NCBI GenBank assembly: GCA_001873005.1
Contig: MNYE01000107.1
Span: 2,126 to 18,264, forward strand
Direction of reading: 5' to 3'
DNA length: 16,139 nucleotides
Source: Dehalococcoidia bacterium CG2_30_46_9
GTDB taxonomy: Bacteria > Chloroflexota > Dehalococcoidia > GIF9 > AB-539-J10
Every line of letters starts with the position of its first letter. Positions within the stretch are counted from its first letter, which is position 1. The position numbers and the translations under genes were made by a program. Below are positions 6,669-14,105 of the stretch, piece by piece. The notes below the pieces were generated by a model. That model was not told the origin of the DNA, did not search any database, and saw only the letters and a list, made by a program, of their open reading frames with translations.

Positions 6669-7510
6669 GCTAGTGATTGCCGCGCTTCGCTCGCAATGGT
6701 ACCCCACAGCCGAGATCCTTCGCTTTGCTCAGGATAATTTACCTTCATAAGGTACAAGCCACAGGGAGGAGCTACAGGATTGCCCTGAACTTGATTCAGG
6801 GCTAAATTCTTTGCCTCCACAATATCTTGGAAATTCCTGGTGCTAATCTTCCCGAGACCAGACCTTAGTAAAAGCCCCACAGTGCGGCGCACCTGGTGAG
6901 GCAAGAAAGAATTGGCTACCATGCGGAAAATAGTAAAATTTCCTCTTCTCTCAACCTTTGCTTCATAAACATAACGCACTGTACTTTTGCCCTGACCCTG
7001 AACTTGTTTCAGGGGATTCAGGGCTAAAGAACTGGTAAAAGACATGAAATCATGTTTACCTTGGATGAGTTGACATGCCTCATTCATTGCCTCTATGTTT
7101 AACATTCCAGGTACAAATAAAGCAAATCTCTGACCGAAGGGTGAGCGTGTATTCCGATTAAGGATATAATAATGATACTCACGACTTAGAGCATCACGCC
7201 GAACATTGAAATCGCCATCAGCTATACCGGCAGCTTTGACGGCGATATCCTGAGGTAAATAATAGTTTAATGCCTTGACCAGCGTTGTAAGAGATAAACT
7301 TGGTTTAGCCCAGAAACTTACTACCTGCCCTTTTGCATGCACACCAGCATCAGTTCTACTAGCTGCCGTGACACGACTGCTTCCGCCACAAAATTTCTTC
7401 ATAGCTTGCTCCAGTTCATTCTGAATAGTAGGCAAATCAGCTTGCCATTGGAAACCATGATAATGTGTGCCATCATACTCCATAAGCAAAATATACTTAC
7501 TAGAATTCAC
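6665..7510 (-). CDS. truA: tRNA pseudouridine synthase A with repeat insertions and tail
   Basis: TruA converts U38-U40 of the tRNA anticodon arm to pseudouridine. Evidence is the N-terminal [11 protein letters not shown] (11-21), the catalytic Asp54 in [13 protein letters not shown], the [16 protein letters not shown] block (101-116) and [16 protein letters not shown] (200-215). At 281 residues it is longer than the usual 245-265. Residues about 162-174 ([13 protein letters not shown]) are a repeat insertion in the DFMSFTS...KSTVRYV loop. Residues 236-243 (LALNQVQG) are a second one before [10 protein letters not shown]. The tail from about 261 ([25 protein letters not shown]) comes from two further repeats. 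The start is a GTG that shares one base with the rplQ stop, so expression depends on coupling. It overlaps rplM by 4 bp. Confidence 0.95.
   Translation of the reverse strand: MNSSKYILLMEYDGTHYHGFQWQADLPTIQNELEQAMKKFCGGSSRVTAASRTDAGVHAKGQVVSFWAKPSLSLTTLVKALNYYLPQDIAVKAAGIADGDFNVRRDALSREYHYYILNRNTRSPFGQRFALFVPGMLNIEAMNEACQLIQGKHDFMSFTSSLALNPLKQVQGQGKSTVRYVYEAKVERRGNFTIFRMVANSFLPHQVRRTVGLLLRSGLGKISTRNFQDIVEAKNLALNQVQGNPVAPPCGLYLMKVNYPEQSEGSRLWGTIASEARQSLA
6676..6735. repeat. Two repeats forming the 3' end of truA
   Basis: ATTGC (6676-6680) and GCAAT (6693-6697) enclose CGCGCTTCGCTC; this is the hairpin repeat also seen at 3500-3528. Next to it, GAGATCCTTCGCTTTGCTC (6712-6730) belongs to the CTCAG/CTTCGC family of 304-363. 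Together they encode the last 20 or so residues of TruA. Confidence 0.75.
6783..6801. repeat. 19-bp palindrome inside truA (distal)
   Basis: CCCTGAACTTGATTCAGGG is identical to 367-385. On the minus strand it is read in the CTG frame and gives L-N-Q-V-Q-G, just before the conserved APPCGLYL block. Confidence 0.92.
6990..7023. repeat. Nested 19-bp palindromes inside truA (proximal)
   Basis: A complete palindrome CCCTGAACTTGTTTCAGGG (6996-7014) is bracketed by CCCTGA (6990-6995) and GATTCAGGG (7015-7023). The bracketing pieces are the two halves of another copy. It looks like one element inserted into another. It is translated as [13 protein letters not shown]. Confidence 0.85.
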
Positions 7511-7863
7511 TACTTAACCAATTCAATTTTAACCATAGGGGCATTATCACCAGGGCGGGGGCCCAATTTCACTAACCTTGTGTAACCACCAGCCCGGTCA
7601 GCATATTCCGGAGCAATTTCATGGAACACCTTGTCTACCACCTTTTTGTCAGTAAGGAAAGCTAAAACCCGCCGTCTTGAAGCAAGGCTACCGTCTTTTC
7701 CCAGGGTGATTATCTTCTCTGCCAAGCCGCGGGCCTCCTTAGCCTTGGCTTCAGTAGTAATAATTTTCTCGCACGCGAGCAAAGAGGTAACCAAATTGCG
7801 ATATAGTAACCAACGATGCTCTGTTCGCCGACCTAATTTCCTGCCACCTACTCGATGTCTCAT
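7510..7863 (-). CDS. rplQ: 50S ribosomal protein L17
   Basis: L17 is a large-subunit protein near the exit tunnel. The 117-residue product has the family start [20 protein letters not shown], the [18 protein letters not shown] block, and ends with the typical [23 protein letters not shown] sequence. The ATG overlaps the rpoA stop as ATGA, and GGAG (7872-7875) lies 8 nt upstream, next to the repeat in the rpoA tail. The order rpoA-rplQ is the conserved end of the alpha operon. Confidence 0.97.
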   Translation of the reverse strand: MRHRVGGRKLGRRTEHRWLLYRNLVTSLLACEKIITTEAKAKEARGLAEKIITLGKDGSLASRRRVLAFLTDKKVVDKVFHEIAPEYADRAGGYTRLVKLGPRPGDNAPMVKIELVK

Positions 7864-8795
7864 TCTTTCTTCTCCGAACCCTGAACTGGATTCAGGGCTA
7901 ACCTGGCAATTAAAGTCTCCACTTCCTGTCTTGATTTAGCTCCAAGTCCGGGCAATTGAGGCAAGCCTTGTTTACCTCGCTCTAGTAACTGTCCCAATGT
8001 GAAAATACCAGCTCTTTTTAAACTATTAAAAGACCGCACTGATAAATTCAATTCTTCCAAAGGAGTATTATATTGCTCCACTGAAACACCTGGCTCTTTG
8101 GGCAAATACGCCGCATAAACTGCCAGGTCTCGGAAGGGGGAAAACTGATTAATCAGGATGGCAGTGGCTTGACTAACCGCATCCTCAGGTGAAATGGTAC
8201 CATCAGTCCAAACTTCCAAGCTGAGTTTCTCTGGGCTTCTCTCCTCACCAGGCCTGATGCGTTCTACGGAGAAATTGACTTTTCGCACCGGGCTGAAAAT
8301 GGCATCTACCGGTAGTGCTCCCGCAGGTAAGCCATCAGAGGATTTAACCGTCACATAACCTCTCCCCAATTCCACATTGAATTCGACACAAAGCTTGGCC
8401 CCAGAAGAATCCAGAGTAGCTAAGTAAAGCTCGGGGTTCGCGATCTTGAAATCCACCGAGGGTTTAATATCAGCAGCGGAAACCTTGCCTTCTCCTGCCA
8501 CTTCCAAGAATAGTTTCCCTGCTTCATGAGAAAGAGGACATGTCCTTAGTTCCTTAACATTGAGCAAGAATTCTATAACATCCTCTTTAACACAAGGAAT
8601 AGGAGAGAATTCATGCTGAATTCCCTCAATTCTCACCCATGTTACCGCAGCGCCAGGCAGAGAACGAAGAAGCATACGACGCAAAGCATTGCCCAGGGTG
8701 ACGCCAAAGCCCGGCTCCAGAGGCTCGGCAAGAAAACGACCATAACTACCAGCAACTTCAACTGTAGTTACTTTGGGTATAGGTAATTCAAGCAT
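7860..8795 (-). CDS. rpoA: DNA-directed RNA polymerase subunit alpha
   Basis: This is the alpha subunit, a dimer that nucleates RNA polymerase assembly and contacts activators and UP elements. The product has 311 residues. The N-terminal domain (1 to about 230) contains [46 protein letters not shown] sequence. The C-terminal domain (about 240-299) contains [20 protein letters not shown] and [19 protein letters not shown]. After that come 12 extra residues, [12 protein letters not shown], of which ALNPVQG is written by a 19-bp palindrome. The start ATG lies 7 bp after the rpsD stop, with AGGA-type sequence upstream. Neighbours are the standard alpha operon. Confidence 0.97.
   Translation of the reverse strand: MLELPIPKVTTVEVAGSYGRFLAEPLEPGFGVTLGNALRRMLLRSLPGAAVTWVRIEGIQHEFSPIPCVKEDVIEFLLNVKELRTCPLSHEAGKLFLEVAGEGKVSAADIKPSVDFKIANPELYLATLDSSGAKLCVEFNVELGRGYVTVKSSDGLPAGALPVDAIFSPVRKVNFSVERIRPGEERSPEKLSLEVWTDGTISPEDAVSQATAILINQFSPFRDLAVYAAYLPKEPGVSVEQYNTPLEELNLSVRSFNSLKRAGIFTLGQLLERGKQGLPQLPGLGAKSRQEVETLIARLALNPVQGSEKKE
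7879..7897. repeat. 19-bp palindrome at the end of rpoA
   Basis: CCCTGAACTGGATTCAGGG has a one-base loop change from 367-385 with the stem intact. On the minus strand it is read as CTG AAT CCA GTT CAG GG (L-N-P-V-Q-G), immediately after the last helix of the alpha C-terminal domain. Confidence 0.92.
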
Positions 8796-8802
8796 GTCCT
8801 AT

Positions 8803-9435
8803 TTATCCTTTGGAATAGTATTCAACAATAGCTTGCATATTAAACTTGGCATCAATATCATCCTTACCGGGTAAAGTAGAAACAATACCTGTCATCTTTT
8901 CCTTATCTAAGCTTAACCACTTAGAGACAATCCTTTGCTTAATCTCCTCAGCAACTCTCTTATAATACTCGGTTTTCGTGCTAGATTCTCGCCATTTGAC
9001 AATATCTCCCGACTTCACTAAGTATGAAGGGATGTCTACTTTATGGTCATTAACCAGGATATGTCCATGCCGGACTATTTGTCTCGCCTGAGCGCGCGAG
9101 TCAGCAAAACCCAAGCGGTAGACGACATTATCCAATCGTCTCTCTAGCAAAATGAGAAGAGTATCCCCAGTAGCACCCGGAGTTCTTGCTGCCTCGGCAA
9201 AAAACTTACGAAACTGCCGCTCCAGAACACCATAGCTAAAACGCACTTTCTGCTTTTCCTTCAGCTGAATCCCGTGTTCAGAAATCCTGTAGCGACGAGC
9301 CTTAGAATGTTCTCCTGGAGGCCTATTTTTTCTTTCCAGAGAGCATTTAGGAGTGGAGCACTTCTCACCTTTGAGCATCAGCTTTTCGCCGAGAAAGCGG
9401 CATTTACGACAAACGGGGCCGGTATAACGCGCCAT
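8803..9435 (-). CDS. rpsD: 30S ribosomal protein S4 (zinc-type)
   Basis: S4 is a primary 16S rRNA-binding assembly protein. I choose the ATG at 9435 (MARYTGPVCRKCR) because GAGGAGG lies 8 nt upstream (9444-9450) and it is the family start; the longer in-frame start at 9468 is not needed. The protein has 210 residues. C9, C12, C26 and C31 form the zinc knuckle of the C+ form. The S4 RNA-binding domain follows, with LERRLDNVVYRLGFADSRAQARQIVRHGHILVN near 93-125. The gene lies 2 bp after rpsK and 7 bp before rpoA, the classic alpha operon order. Confidence 0.97.
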   Translation of the reverse strand: MARYTGPVCRKCRFLGEKLMLKGEKCSTPKCSLERKNRPPGEHSKARRYRISEHGIQLKEKQKVRFSYGVLERQFRKFFAEAARTPGATGDTLLILLERRLDNVVYRLGFADSRAQARQIVRHGHILVNDHKVDIPSYLVKSGDIVKWRESSTKTEYYKRVAEEIKQRIVSKWLSLDKEKMTGIVSTLPGKDDIDAKFNMQAIVEYYSKG

Positions 9436-9437
9436 TA

Positions 9438-9830
9438 TTACACCCTCCTCCTTCCCGGGGGACGGCAACCGTCATGTGGAATAGGAGTTACATCTCTAAT
9501 GGCGGTAACAATAAGCCCGGAAGCCTGCAAAGTGCGGATAGCTGCCTCACGTCCACTCCCTGGTCCCTTGACATAAACTTCAACTTGGCGCAAGCCGTTG
9601 CCCAGTGCCTCTCTTGCTGCCCCTTGGGCGGCTAGCTGAGCAGCGTATGGAGTGCCTTTCCGCGAACCTTTGAATCCCGCGGTGCCGGAACTCCCCCAAG
9701 TGATAACATTGCCTTGAAGGTCAGTTATAGTAACAATAGTATTATTAAAGGTAGATTGAATATAAACTCTACCATGGGAAATCCCCTTATGTCCCTTTTT
9801 GGTTCCTCTAGTTTGCTTCTGCTTGGGCAT
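9438..9830 (-). CDS. rpsK: 30S ribosomal protein S11
   Basis: S11 is a platform protein of the small subunit near the E site. The 130-residue product shows [17 protein letters not shown] (21-37), [37 protein letters not shown] and the canonical end [24 protein letters not shown] (9837-9842) stands 6 nt before the ATG. The gene lies 50 bp after rpsM and 2 bp before rpsD. No repeat-derived residues are seen. Confidence 0.97.
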   Translation of the reverse strand: MPKQKQTRGTKKGHKGISHGRVYIQSTFNNTIVTITDLQGNVITWGSSGTAGFKGSRKGTPYAAQLAAQGAAREALGNGLRQVEVYVKGPGSGREAAIRTLQASGLIVTAIRDVTPIPHDGCRPPGRRRV

Positions 9831-9880
9831 ATTTAACTCCTTGCTCTAAATCTATCACTAACTGGGGCACTGGCAACATC

Positions 9881-10270
9881 TTATTTCTTAGCTACGCCAC
9901 GCCTTCGACCCCTACCAGCCACTGTTTTCTTAGCGCCTCTCTTGGTACGAGCATTGGTGCGTGTCCTTTGTCCGTGAACCGGTAAATTCATGCGGTGCCT
10001 TATACCACGCGTGCTGCCAATTTCTATAAGCCGCTTTATATTAGACTGAACCTCCCTCCTAAGATCACCTTCTACTTTATACTGTTCGCTAATGATGTTC
10101 TGAATACGGATAACTTGTTCTTCATTAAGATCCTTGGCTTTAATTCCAGACTCAATTTGGGCAACAGCCAAAATTTTCTTACTTGAAGTATGACCAATAC
10201 CATAGATATATTGCAACGCTACCCCAATTGGCTTCTCTTTAGAAAGATCTACACCAGCAATGCGTGGCAT
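9881..10270 (-). CDS. rpsM: 30S ribosomal protein S13
   Basis: S13 is a head protein that contacts the P-site tRNA and forms intersubunit bridges with L5. The 129-residue product starts [26 protein letters not shown], has the [33 protein letters not shown] region and a basic C-terminal tail. GGGGTGA just upstream of the ATG can act as ribosome binding site. The gene follows rpmJ after 3 bp. Confidence 0.97.
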   Translation of the reverse strand: MPRIAGVDLSKEKPIGVALQYIYGIGHTSSKKILAVAQIESGIKAKDLNEEQVIRIQNIISEQYKVEGDLRREVQSNIKRLIEIGSTRGIRHRMNLPVHGQRTRTNARTKRGAKKTVAGRGRRRGVAKK

Positions 10271-10273
10271 TAT

Positions 10274-10387
10274 TCACCCCTGTCTTTGTTTATGTTTGGG
10301 GTTCTCGCAAATAACCCTGACGACGCCTTTCCGCCTTATAATCTGGCATTTCTTACATCGTCTCTTGACCGAAGAAGCTACTTTCAT
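10274..10387 (-). CDS. rpmJ: 50S ribosomal protein L36
   Basis: This 37-residue ribosomal protein begins [15 protein letters not shown] and ends PKHKQRQG. The zinc ligands C11, C14, C27 and H32 are all present, so it is the zinc-binding C+ form. AAGGAGAG lies directly before the ATG with an unusually short gap of about 2 nt. It sits between infA (75 bp away) and rpsM (3 bp away), its standard position. Confidence 0.96.
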   Translation of the reverse strand: MKVASSVKRRCKKCQIIRRKGVVRVICENPKHKQRQG

Positions 10388-10462
10388 CTCTCCTTGTCAC
10401 CCAACTCTCTCAATAAAAACAAAATATAATAAACTTCTTAGCTTAATTTGTCAAAAATAATT

Positions 10463-10681
10463 TTAGTGCAACCGATAGGTAACCCTACCACGGCTCAAAT
10501 CGTAAGGAGAAAGCTCGACTAAGACTCTATCACCGGGTAAAATTTTGATAAAGTGTTTTCTCATCCTGCCGGAAATATGAGCCAGCACAATATGACCATT
10601 AGGCAATTCAACACGGAACATAGTATTAGGTAAGCAGGTAACCACTTTGCCTTCGACCTCTATTCGTTCCTTCTTAGCCAT
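10463..10681 (-). CDS. infA: Translation initiation factor IF-1
   Basis: IF-1 binds the A site of the small subunit during initiation. The 72-residue product is a single OB-fold with the family blocks [65 protein letters not shown]. The length is exact for the family. No strong Shine-Dalgarno precedes it. The gene lies 16 bp after map, as in many Gram-positive-type spc operons. Confidence 0.97.
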   Translation of the reverse strand: MAKKERIEVEGKVVTCLPNTMFRVELPNGHIVLAHISGRMRKHFIKILPGDRVLVELSPYDLSRGRVTYRLH

Positions 10682-10697
10682 GCTCTATTATTTAATG

Positions 10698-11435
10698 CTA
10701 AGCGAGTATTTCAGCCTCATCATCAGTGATAACGATGGTATGCTCAAAATGAGCGGAAAAACTTCCATCCTCGGTAAGAACCGTCCATTGATTGGGTGCT
10801 AATTTGGTACGCCAACTCCCCATGTTAACCATGGGCTCAATAGCTAGAGTCATTCCTTTGCGTAGCAGCGGACCCTTACCAAAGGCAAAATTAGGTATCT
10901 TCGGCTCCTCGTGCAAATCCCTGCCTACCCCGTGTCCCGTGTACTCTCTGACTACAGAAAATCCTTTTGATTCGACATAATGCTGAATAGCGGATGAGAT
11001 ATCACCAATATATGCCCCGCACCTGGCTTGGGCAATACCTGCCATTAGAGCTTCTTCAGTGACTGCTATAAGCTCTTTATTTTGTTCACTTATTGCTCCT
11101 ACGCCCACAGTTATAGCTGCATCAGTATGAAAGCCCTTAAATTTTACCCCGACATCTAAGGAGACGATATCTCCTTCGCGTAAAACTCTTTCCCCAGGAA
11201 AGCCATGGACAATCTCGTCATTCACAGAAACACATAAATTAGCCGGAAAGCCTTCGTAATTCTTGAAAGATGGCTCAGCCTCTCTCATTTTCGCTTCAAA
11301 GACAACAATATCGTCTAGCTCACGAGTTTTGATTCCTGCTCTTATTTCCTTCCTTAACCTTTCTATAATATCGGAAAGAATCTTGCCACATTGACGCATA
11401 ATCTCTATTTCTTGAGGTGATTTTATAATAATCAT
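10698..11435 (-). CDS. map: Type I methionine aminopeptidase
   Basis: The enzyme removes the N-terminal methionine from nascent proteins. I start it at the ATG at 11435 (MIIIKSPQEIEIMRQCGKIL), giving 245 residues. A longer in-frame start at 11501 would run back through the adk end and add 22 unconserved residues. The dinuclear metal ligands are D94, D105, H168, E200 and E231, and H77 (in the VHGFPG segment) is the conserved active-site histidine. It lies 25 bp after adk. AAGGTGAAGGT occurs upstream of the ATG but further than usual. Confidence 0.96.
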   Translation of the reverse strand: MIIIKSPQEIEIMRQCGKILSDIIERLRKEIRAGIKTRELDDIVVFEAKMREAEPSFKNYEGFPANLCVSVNDEIVHGFPGERVLREGDIVSLDVGVKFKGFHTDAAITVGVGAISEQNKELIAVTEEALMAGIAQARCGAYIGDISSAIQHYVESKGFSVVREYTGHGVGRDLHEEPKIPNFAFGKGPLLRKGMTLAIEPMVNMGSWRTKLAPNQWTVLTEDGSFSAHFEHTIVITDDEAEILA

Positions 11436-11460
11436 GCTGCGATTGCTCGTTACCTTCACC

Positions 11461-12144
11461 TTAATTCTCCCTCTTCCGGGAAAGGGATATTGAGCTAGCA
11501 ACGATGTTGAGTGATACAGCTATCTCCTTAGCTACTTCCTCTATACCCAAGTTGCCATCCACTTCCACTAGTTTATTCTGCCTTCTGTAATATTCAATCA
11601 AAGGGATAGTCTGGCTAAAGAAGACTTTTAATCGCTCTCTTACTGTCCCTTTCTTATCATCAGGACGCTGGTACAGTTCGCCGCCGCATTTATCGCATTT
11701 TCCCGGTACCCTAGGCGGTAACGTTACAATATGGTAAGGCGCCTGACAAACCCGGCAAAGCCAACGCCCACTAAGTCTTTTTACCAGCTCTTCACTGGGA
11801 ACCTTAATATATATTGCCTTATCTATACTTTTGCCTTGAGCAGCAAGAGCGCTATCCAGAGCTTTGGCTTGCTCTAAGGTGCGAGGAAAACCATCAAAGA
11901 GGCAGCCAGAGGCACAATCAGGGCTATTGCTCCTCTCCAGAATCAACTTTATCGTTATTTCATTGGGGACCAACTCTCCCCGCTCCATGTATGTTTTGGC
12001 TAAAAGACCTAATTCAGTCCTTTTTTCTAAGGCTTGACGAAATAAGTCGCCGGAAGCTATATGTGGCAAGCCCGCTTCCCGGGCTAATATATCTGCCTGG
12101 GTTCCTTTTCCCGCTCCCGGAGCACCTAGCATAACAATATACAT
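11461..12144 (-). CDS. adk: Adenylate kinase (long, zinc-lid type)
   Basis: Adenylate kinase interconverts AMP, ATP and ADP. The start is the ATG at 12144 (MYIVMLGAPGAGKGTQ); a TTG codon precedes it in frame. The protein has 227 residues. The P-loop GAPGAGKGT is at 7-15, the AMP-binding DGFPRT at 84-89, and the LID carries C130, C133, C150 and C153, which would hold zinc. The last ten or so residues (VASSISLSRKREN) look unconserved. No Shine-Dalgarno sequence precedes the ATG, which is unusual here. The 199-bp gap to secY holds an inverted-repeat element, so adk may need its own promoter. Confidence 0.96.
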   Translation of the reverse strand: MYIVMLGAPGAGKGTQADILAREAGLPHIASGDLFRQALEKRTELGLLAKTYMERGELVPNEITIKLILERSNSPDCASGCLFDGFPRTLEQAKALDSALAAQGKSIDKAIYIKVPSEELVKRLSGRWLCRVCQAPYHIVTLPPRVPGKCDKCGGELYQRPDDKKGTVRERLKVFFSQTIPLIEYYRRQNKLVEVDGNLGIEEVAKEIAVSLNIVASSISLSRKREN

Positions 12145-12158
12145 CAAAAGAAAATCAA

Positions 12159-12277
12159 AAATTAAAGTAACTACACAGCCTCAATGTCATTCCGAACTTG
12201 TTTCGGAATCTCAGCGAACTTTGGGGATGCTGAAATAAATTCAGCATGACAATATGGGTGAGTAGTTACAAATTAAA
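12159..12277. mobile_element. 103-bp miniature inverted-repeat element, copy 2, with 8-bp flanking duplication
   Basis: The element runs 12167-12269. Its ends GTAACTACACAGCC and, read inward from the right, GTAACTACTCACCC agree at 12 of 14 positions. Exact direct repeats AAATTAAA flank it at 12159-12166 and 12270-12277. Inside, TGTCAT (12185-12190) and ATGACA (12246-12251) form an inner inverted pair. Two hairpins follow: TTCCGAACTTGTTTCGGAA within 12189-12209 and TGCTGAAATAAATTCAGCA (12228-12246). No transposase is encoded. Terminal GTAA with an 8-bp duplication is characteristic of IS66-family elements, so mobilisation by such an enzyme is a reasonable inference. The AT-rich surroundings weaken the duplication argument. 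Confidence 0.65.
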
Positions 12278-12283
12278 CATCGA

Positions 12284-12343
12284 AAAATTAAATTTTTATC
12301 TTTTGCGTTTGTCATTTTTATTTTTGCATTTTTATCTTTGACT
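12284..12343. repeat. AT-rich low-complexity stretch after secY
   Basis: The plus strand repeats units such as TTTTTATCTTTTGCG, TTTTTATTTTTGCA and TTTTTATCTTTG, an irregular tandem pattern about 13-16 bp long. There is no hairpin followed by a T-run in the direction of secY transcription, so I see no standard terminator. No gene is visible in it. Confidence 0.5.
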
Positions 12344-13660
12344 TTATTTTAGGAAGCCCTCGTAGCGGCGCATGGTTAACTGAGCTTCCAATTGCTTCAT
12401 AGTATCCAGCGCAACGCCCACAGCTATGAGCAGAGCAGTACTGGAAAGGGTCAAGGCTTGGACACCGGTAATTTCTCGACCAATAAAAGGAATGATTGCC
12501 ACAATACCAAGAAAGAGGGCACCACCCCAGGTAAGGTTCTTTATGGTTTTATTCAGATAGTCAGCGGTCGTCTTCCCGGGGCGAACTCCGGGGATAAAGC
12601 CACCTTGTTGTTGCAATGTTTGCGGCAAATTCATCTGCTGAAATATAATCATGGTATAGAAGAAGGTAAAAGCAATTACTAATAAGAAATAGGGTAACCA
12701 GTAAGCTAAGCCAAGCGGAAGGCTATTATTACCATTAAAAACATTATAAATGGTATTCCAAAAATTCGGCTTTGCTGGGTTCATGAACCAGGTAGCAATC
12801 GTCGCTGGAAGTTGCATTAAAGCTATGGCAAAAATAAGAGGTATCATTCCTGCGGTGTTCACTCGCAGAGGAATATAGGTTGAACCTGATTGGCGATACA
12901 TGCGACCACTACGAAAGGTACTGCGCGCATATTGCACCGGGATGCGGCGGTGGGCTTCTATGAATACTACTATTAATACTAAAGTTGCTAAACCAATTAT
13001 AATGAAGGTAATCAAACCTAAAGGATCCTCCTTGGCAATAAAGCCTTGACCGACCATCTGCGGCAACCCAGCTACAATACCACCAAAGATTATTATTGAT
13101 ATTCCGTTCCCTACTCCACGCTCAGTAATAAGTTCGCCTAGCCAGACAAGAAATACTGTGCCCGCAGTCATTGACATTACTATGCAAGCAGTAGTCAACG
13201 GTTCAAGGTGACTAATAATAGGCGGGCTCTGGCTACGTAGCAGAGTCAGCATGCCATAAGCCTGGAGAGCAGCTAAGGGTATAGTCAACAAATGAGTGAT
13301 ACGATTGACCTTGTGCTGTCCAGCTTCTCCTTGCTGGGACAAAGCCTGAAGGCTAGGGATAACCGGGACGAGCAATTGCATAACTATTGAAGCGGTAATA
13401 TATGGGTAGACTCCCATGGCAGCCACGCTGAAACGCTGCATGGCACCGCCGCTGAAGAGGTTAAGCATGCCAAAGAGGAGATTTTGCTGGAAAAATTGGT
13501 TCAAGGTATTAAGGTCTACGCCAGGCAGAGGGACATGAGCTATAAAGCGGAAAGCCACAAGGATGCCAAGGGTGAAAAGGAGCCTTCGCCTCAAATCTGG
13601 CAAGGTGAATATATCCATCATTGCCTGAATCAGGCGCGGCTGTTTTTCTCGGCGCTGCAT
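12344..13660 (-). CDS. secY: Preprotein translocase subunit SecY
   Basis: SecY is the channel subunit of the SecYEG translocon in the cytoplasmic membrane. I start it at the ATG at 13660, 1 bp after the rplO stop, with GGTGG about 12 nt upstream. Earlier in-frame starts lie inside rplO. The protein has 438 residues with about ten hydrophobic membrane segments (first at 27-44, last at about 402-419). Signatures include LGELITERGVGNGISIIIF (174-192), STFRSGRMYRQSGSTYIPLRVNTAGMIPLIFA from about 247, FIPGVRPGKTTADYL (355-369) and the usual C-terminus RRYEGFLK. secY directly after rplO is the standard spc operon order. Confidence 0.97.
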   Translation of the reverse strand: MQRREKQPRLIQAMMDIFTLPDLRRRLLFTLGILVAFRFIAHVPLPGVDLNTLNQFFQQNLLFGMLNLFSGGAMQRFSVAAMGVYPYITASIVMQLLVPVIPSLQALSQQGEAGQHKVNRITHLLTIPLAALQAYGMLTLLRSQSPPIISHLEPLTTACIVMSMTAGTVFLVWLGELITERGVGNGISIIIFGGIVAGLPQMVGQGFIAKEDPLGLITFIIIGLATLVLIVVFIEAHRRIPVQYARSTFRSGRMYRQSGSTYIPLRVNTAGMIPLIFAIALMQLPATIATWFMNPAKPNFWNTIYNVFNGNNSLPLGLAYWLPYFLLVIAFTFFYTMIIFQQMNLPQTLQQQGGFIPGVRPGKTTADYLNKTIKNLTWGGALFLGIVAIIPFIGREITGVQALTLSSTALLIAVGVALDTMKQLEAQLTMRRYEGFLK

Positions 13661-13661
13661 A

Positions 13662-14105
13662 TTAAATCTTTTCCACCTTTCCCCCGGCAGCGATAATCTT
13701 CTTCTCTGCGGTAGCGGAAAATTTGTTAGCCTTGACTGAGAGCGAATGACGGATGTCACCATCACCAAGAATTTTGGTCGGCAGTTCTAAGGACTTAATT
13801 AACCCGGCTTGGAAAAGTTCTTTAGGGGTTATTTCGCTTCCTGGCGGGAAAACATTAAGATTTTTGGCATTAACAATATTACATTCCACCCTAAATATAT
13901 TAGTGAAACCTCTATTTTCAGGTAACCTTTTTATCAAAGGCAACTGCCCACCTTCAAAGCCGAGACGTACACCACCACCAGAACGAGCCTTTTGTCCTTT
14001 ACTGCCCTTTCCAGAGTAGCTACCATGTCCACTGCCATCCCCCCGTCCCACACGCTTACTTCTATGCTTGGCACCTATAGGGGGCTTCAATTCATTCTGT
14101 TTCAT
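13662..14105 (-). CDS. rplO: 50S ribosomal protein L15
   Basis: L15 is a late assembly protein of the large subunit. The 147-residue product has the glycine/basic N-terminus [48 protein letters not shown], then the globular C-terminal domain. The ATG overlaps the end of rpsE by 14 bp, in a different frame. In most bacteria rpmD (L30) lies between rpsE and rplO; the overlap leaves no room for it. Confidence 0.97.
   Translation of the reverse strand: MKQNELKPPIGAKHRSKRVGRGDGSGHGSYSGKGSKGQKARSGGGVRLGFEGGQLPLIKRLPENRGFTNIFRVECNIVNAKNLNVFPPGSEITPKELFQAGLIKSLELPTKILGDGDIRHSLSVKANKFSATAEKKIIAAGGKVEKI

Noticed and set aside
6669..6707. 13-residue N-terminal extension of L13
   Set aside because: It is the truA 3' end made of a repeat. 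The conserved start MKTYS is at 6668 in an ATGA overlap.
7631..7939. Plus-strand reading frame opposite rplQ and rpoA
   Set aside because: It is a shadow of well-supported ribosomal and polymerase genes, with no ribosome binding site or recognisable family.
9436..9468. Longer N-terminus for S4 ([12 protein letters not shown])
   Set aside because: It reads the end of rpsK and its GAGGAGG site. The ATG at 9435 has ideal spacing and the conserved start MARYTGP.
11436..11460. Possible decayed hairpin repeat between adk and map
   Set aside because: GATTGCTCGTTAC is reminiscent of the ATTGC repeat but no second arm could be identified, so it is not called.
11436..11501. 22-residue extension of methionine aminopeptidase
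   Set aside because: It runs back through the adk stop region and is unconserved; the family start MIIIKSP is at 11435.
13661..13768. 36-residue N-terminal extension of SecY
   Set aside because: It lies wholly within rplO and has no family counterpart; the ATG at 13660 follows the rplO stop by 1 bp.
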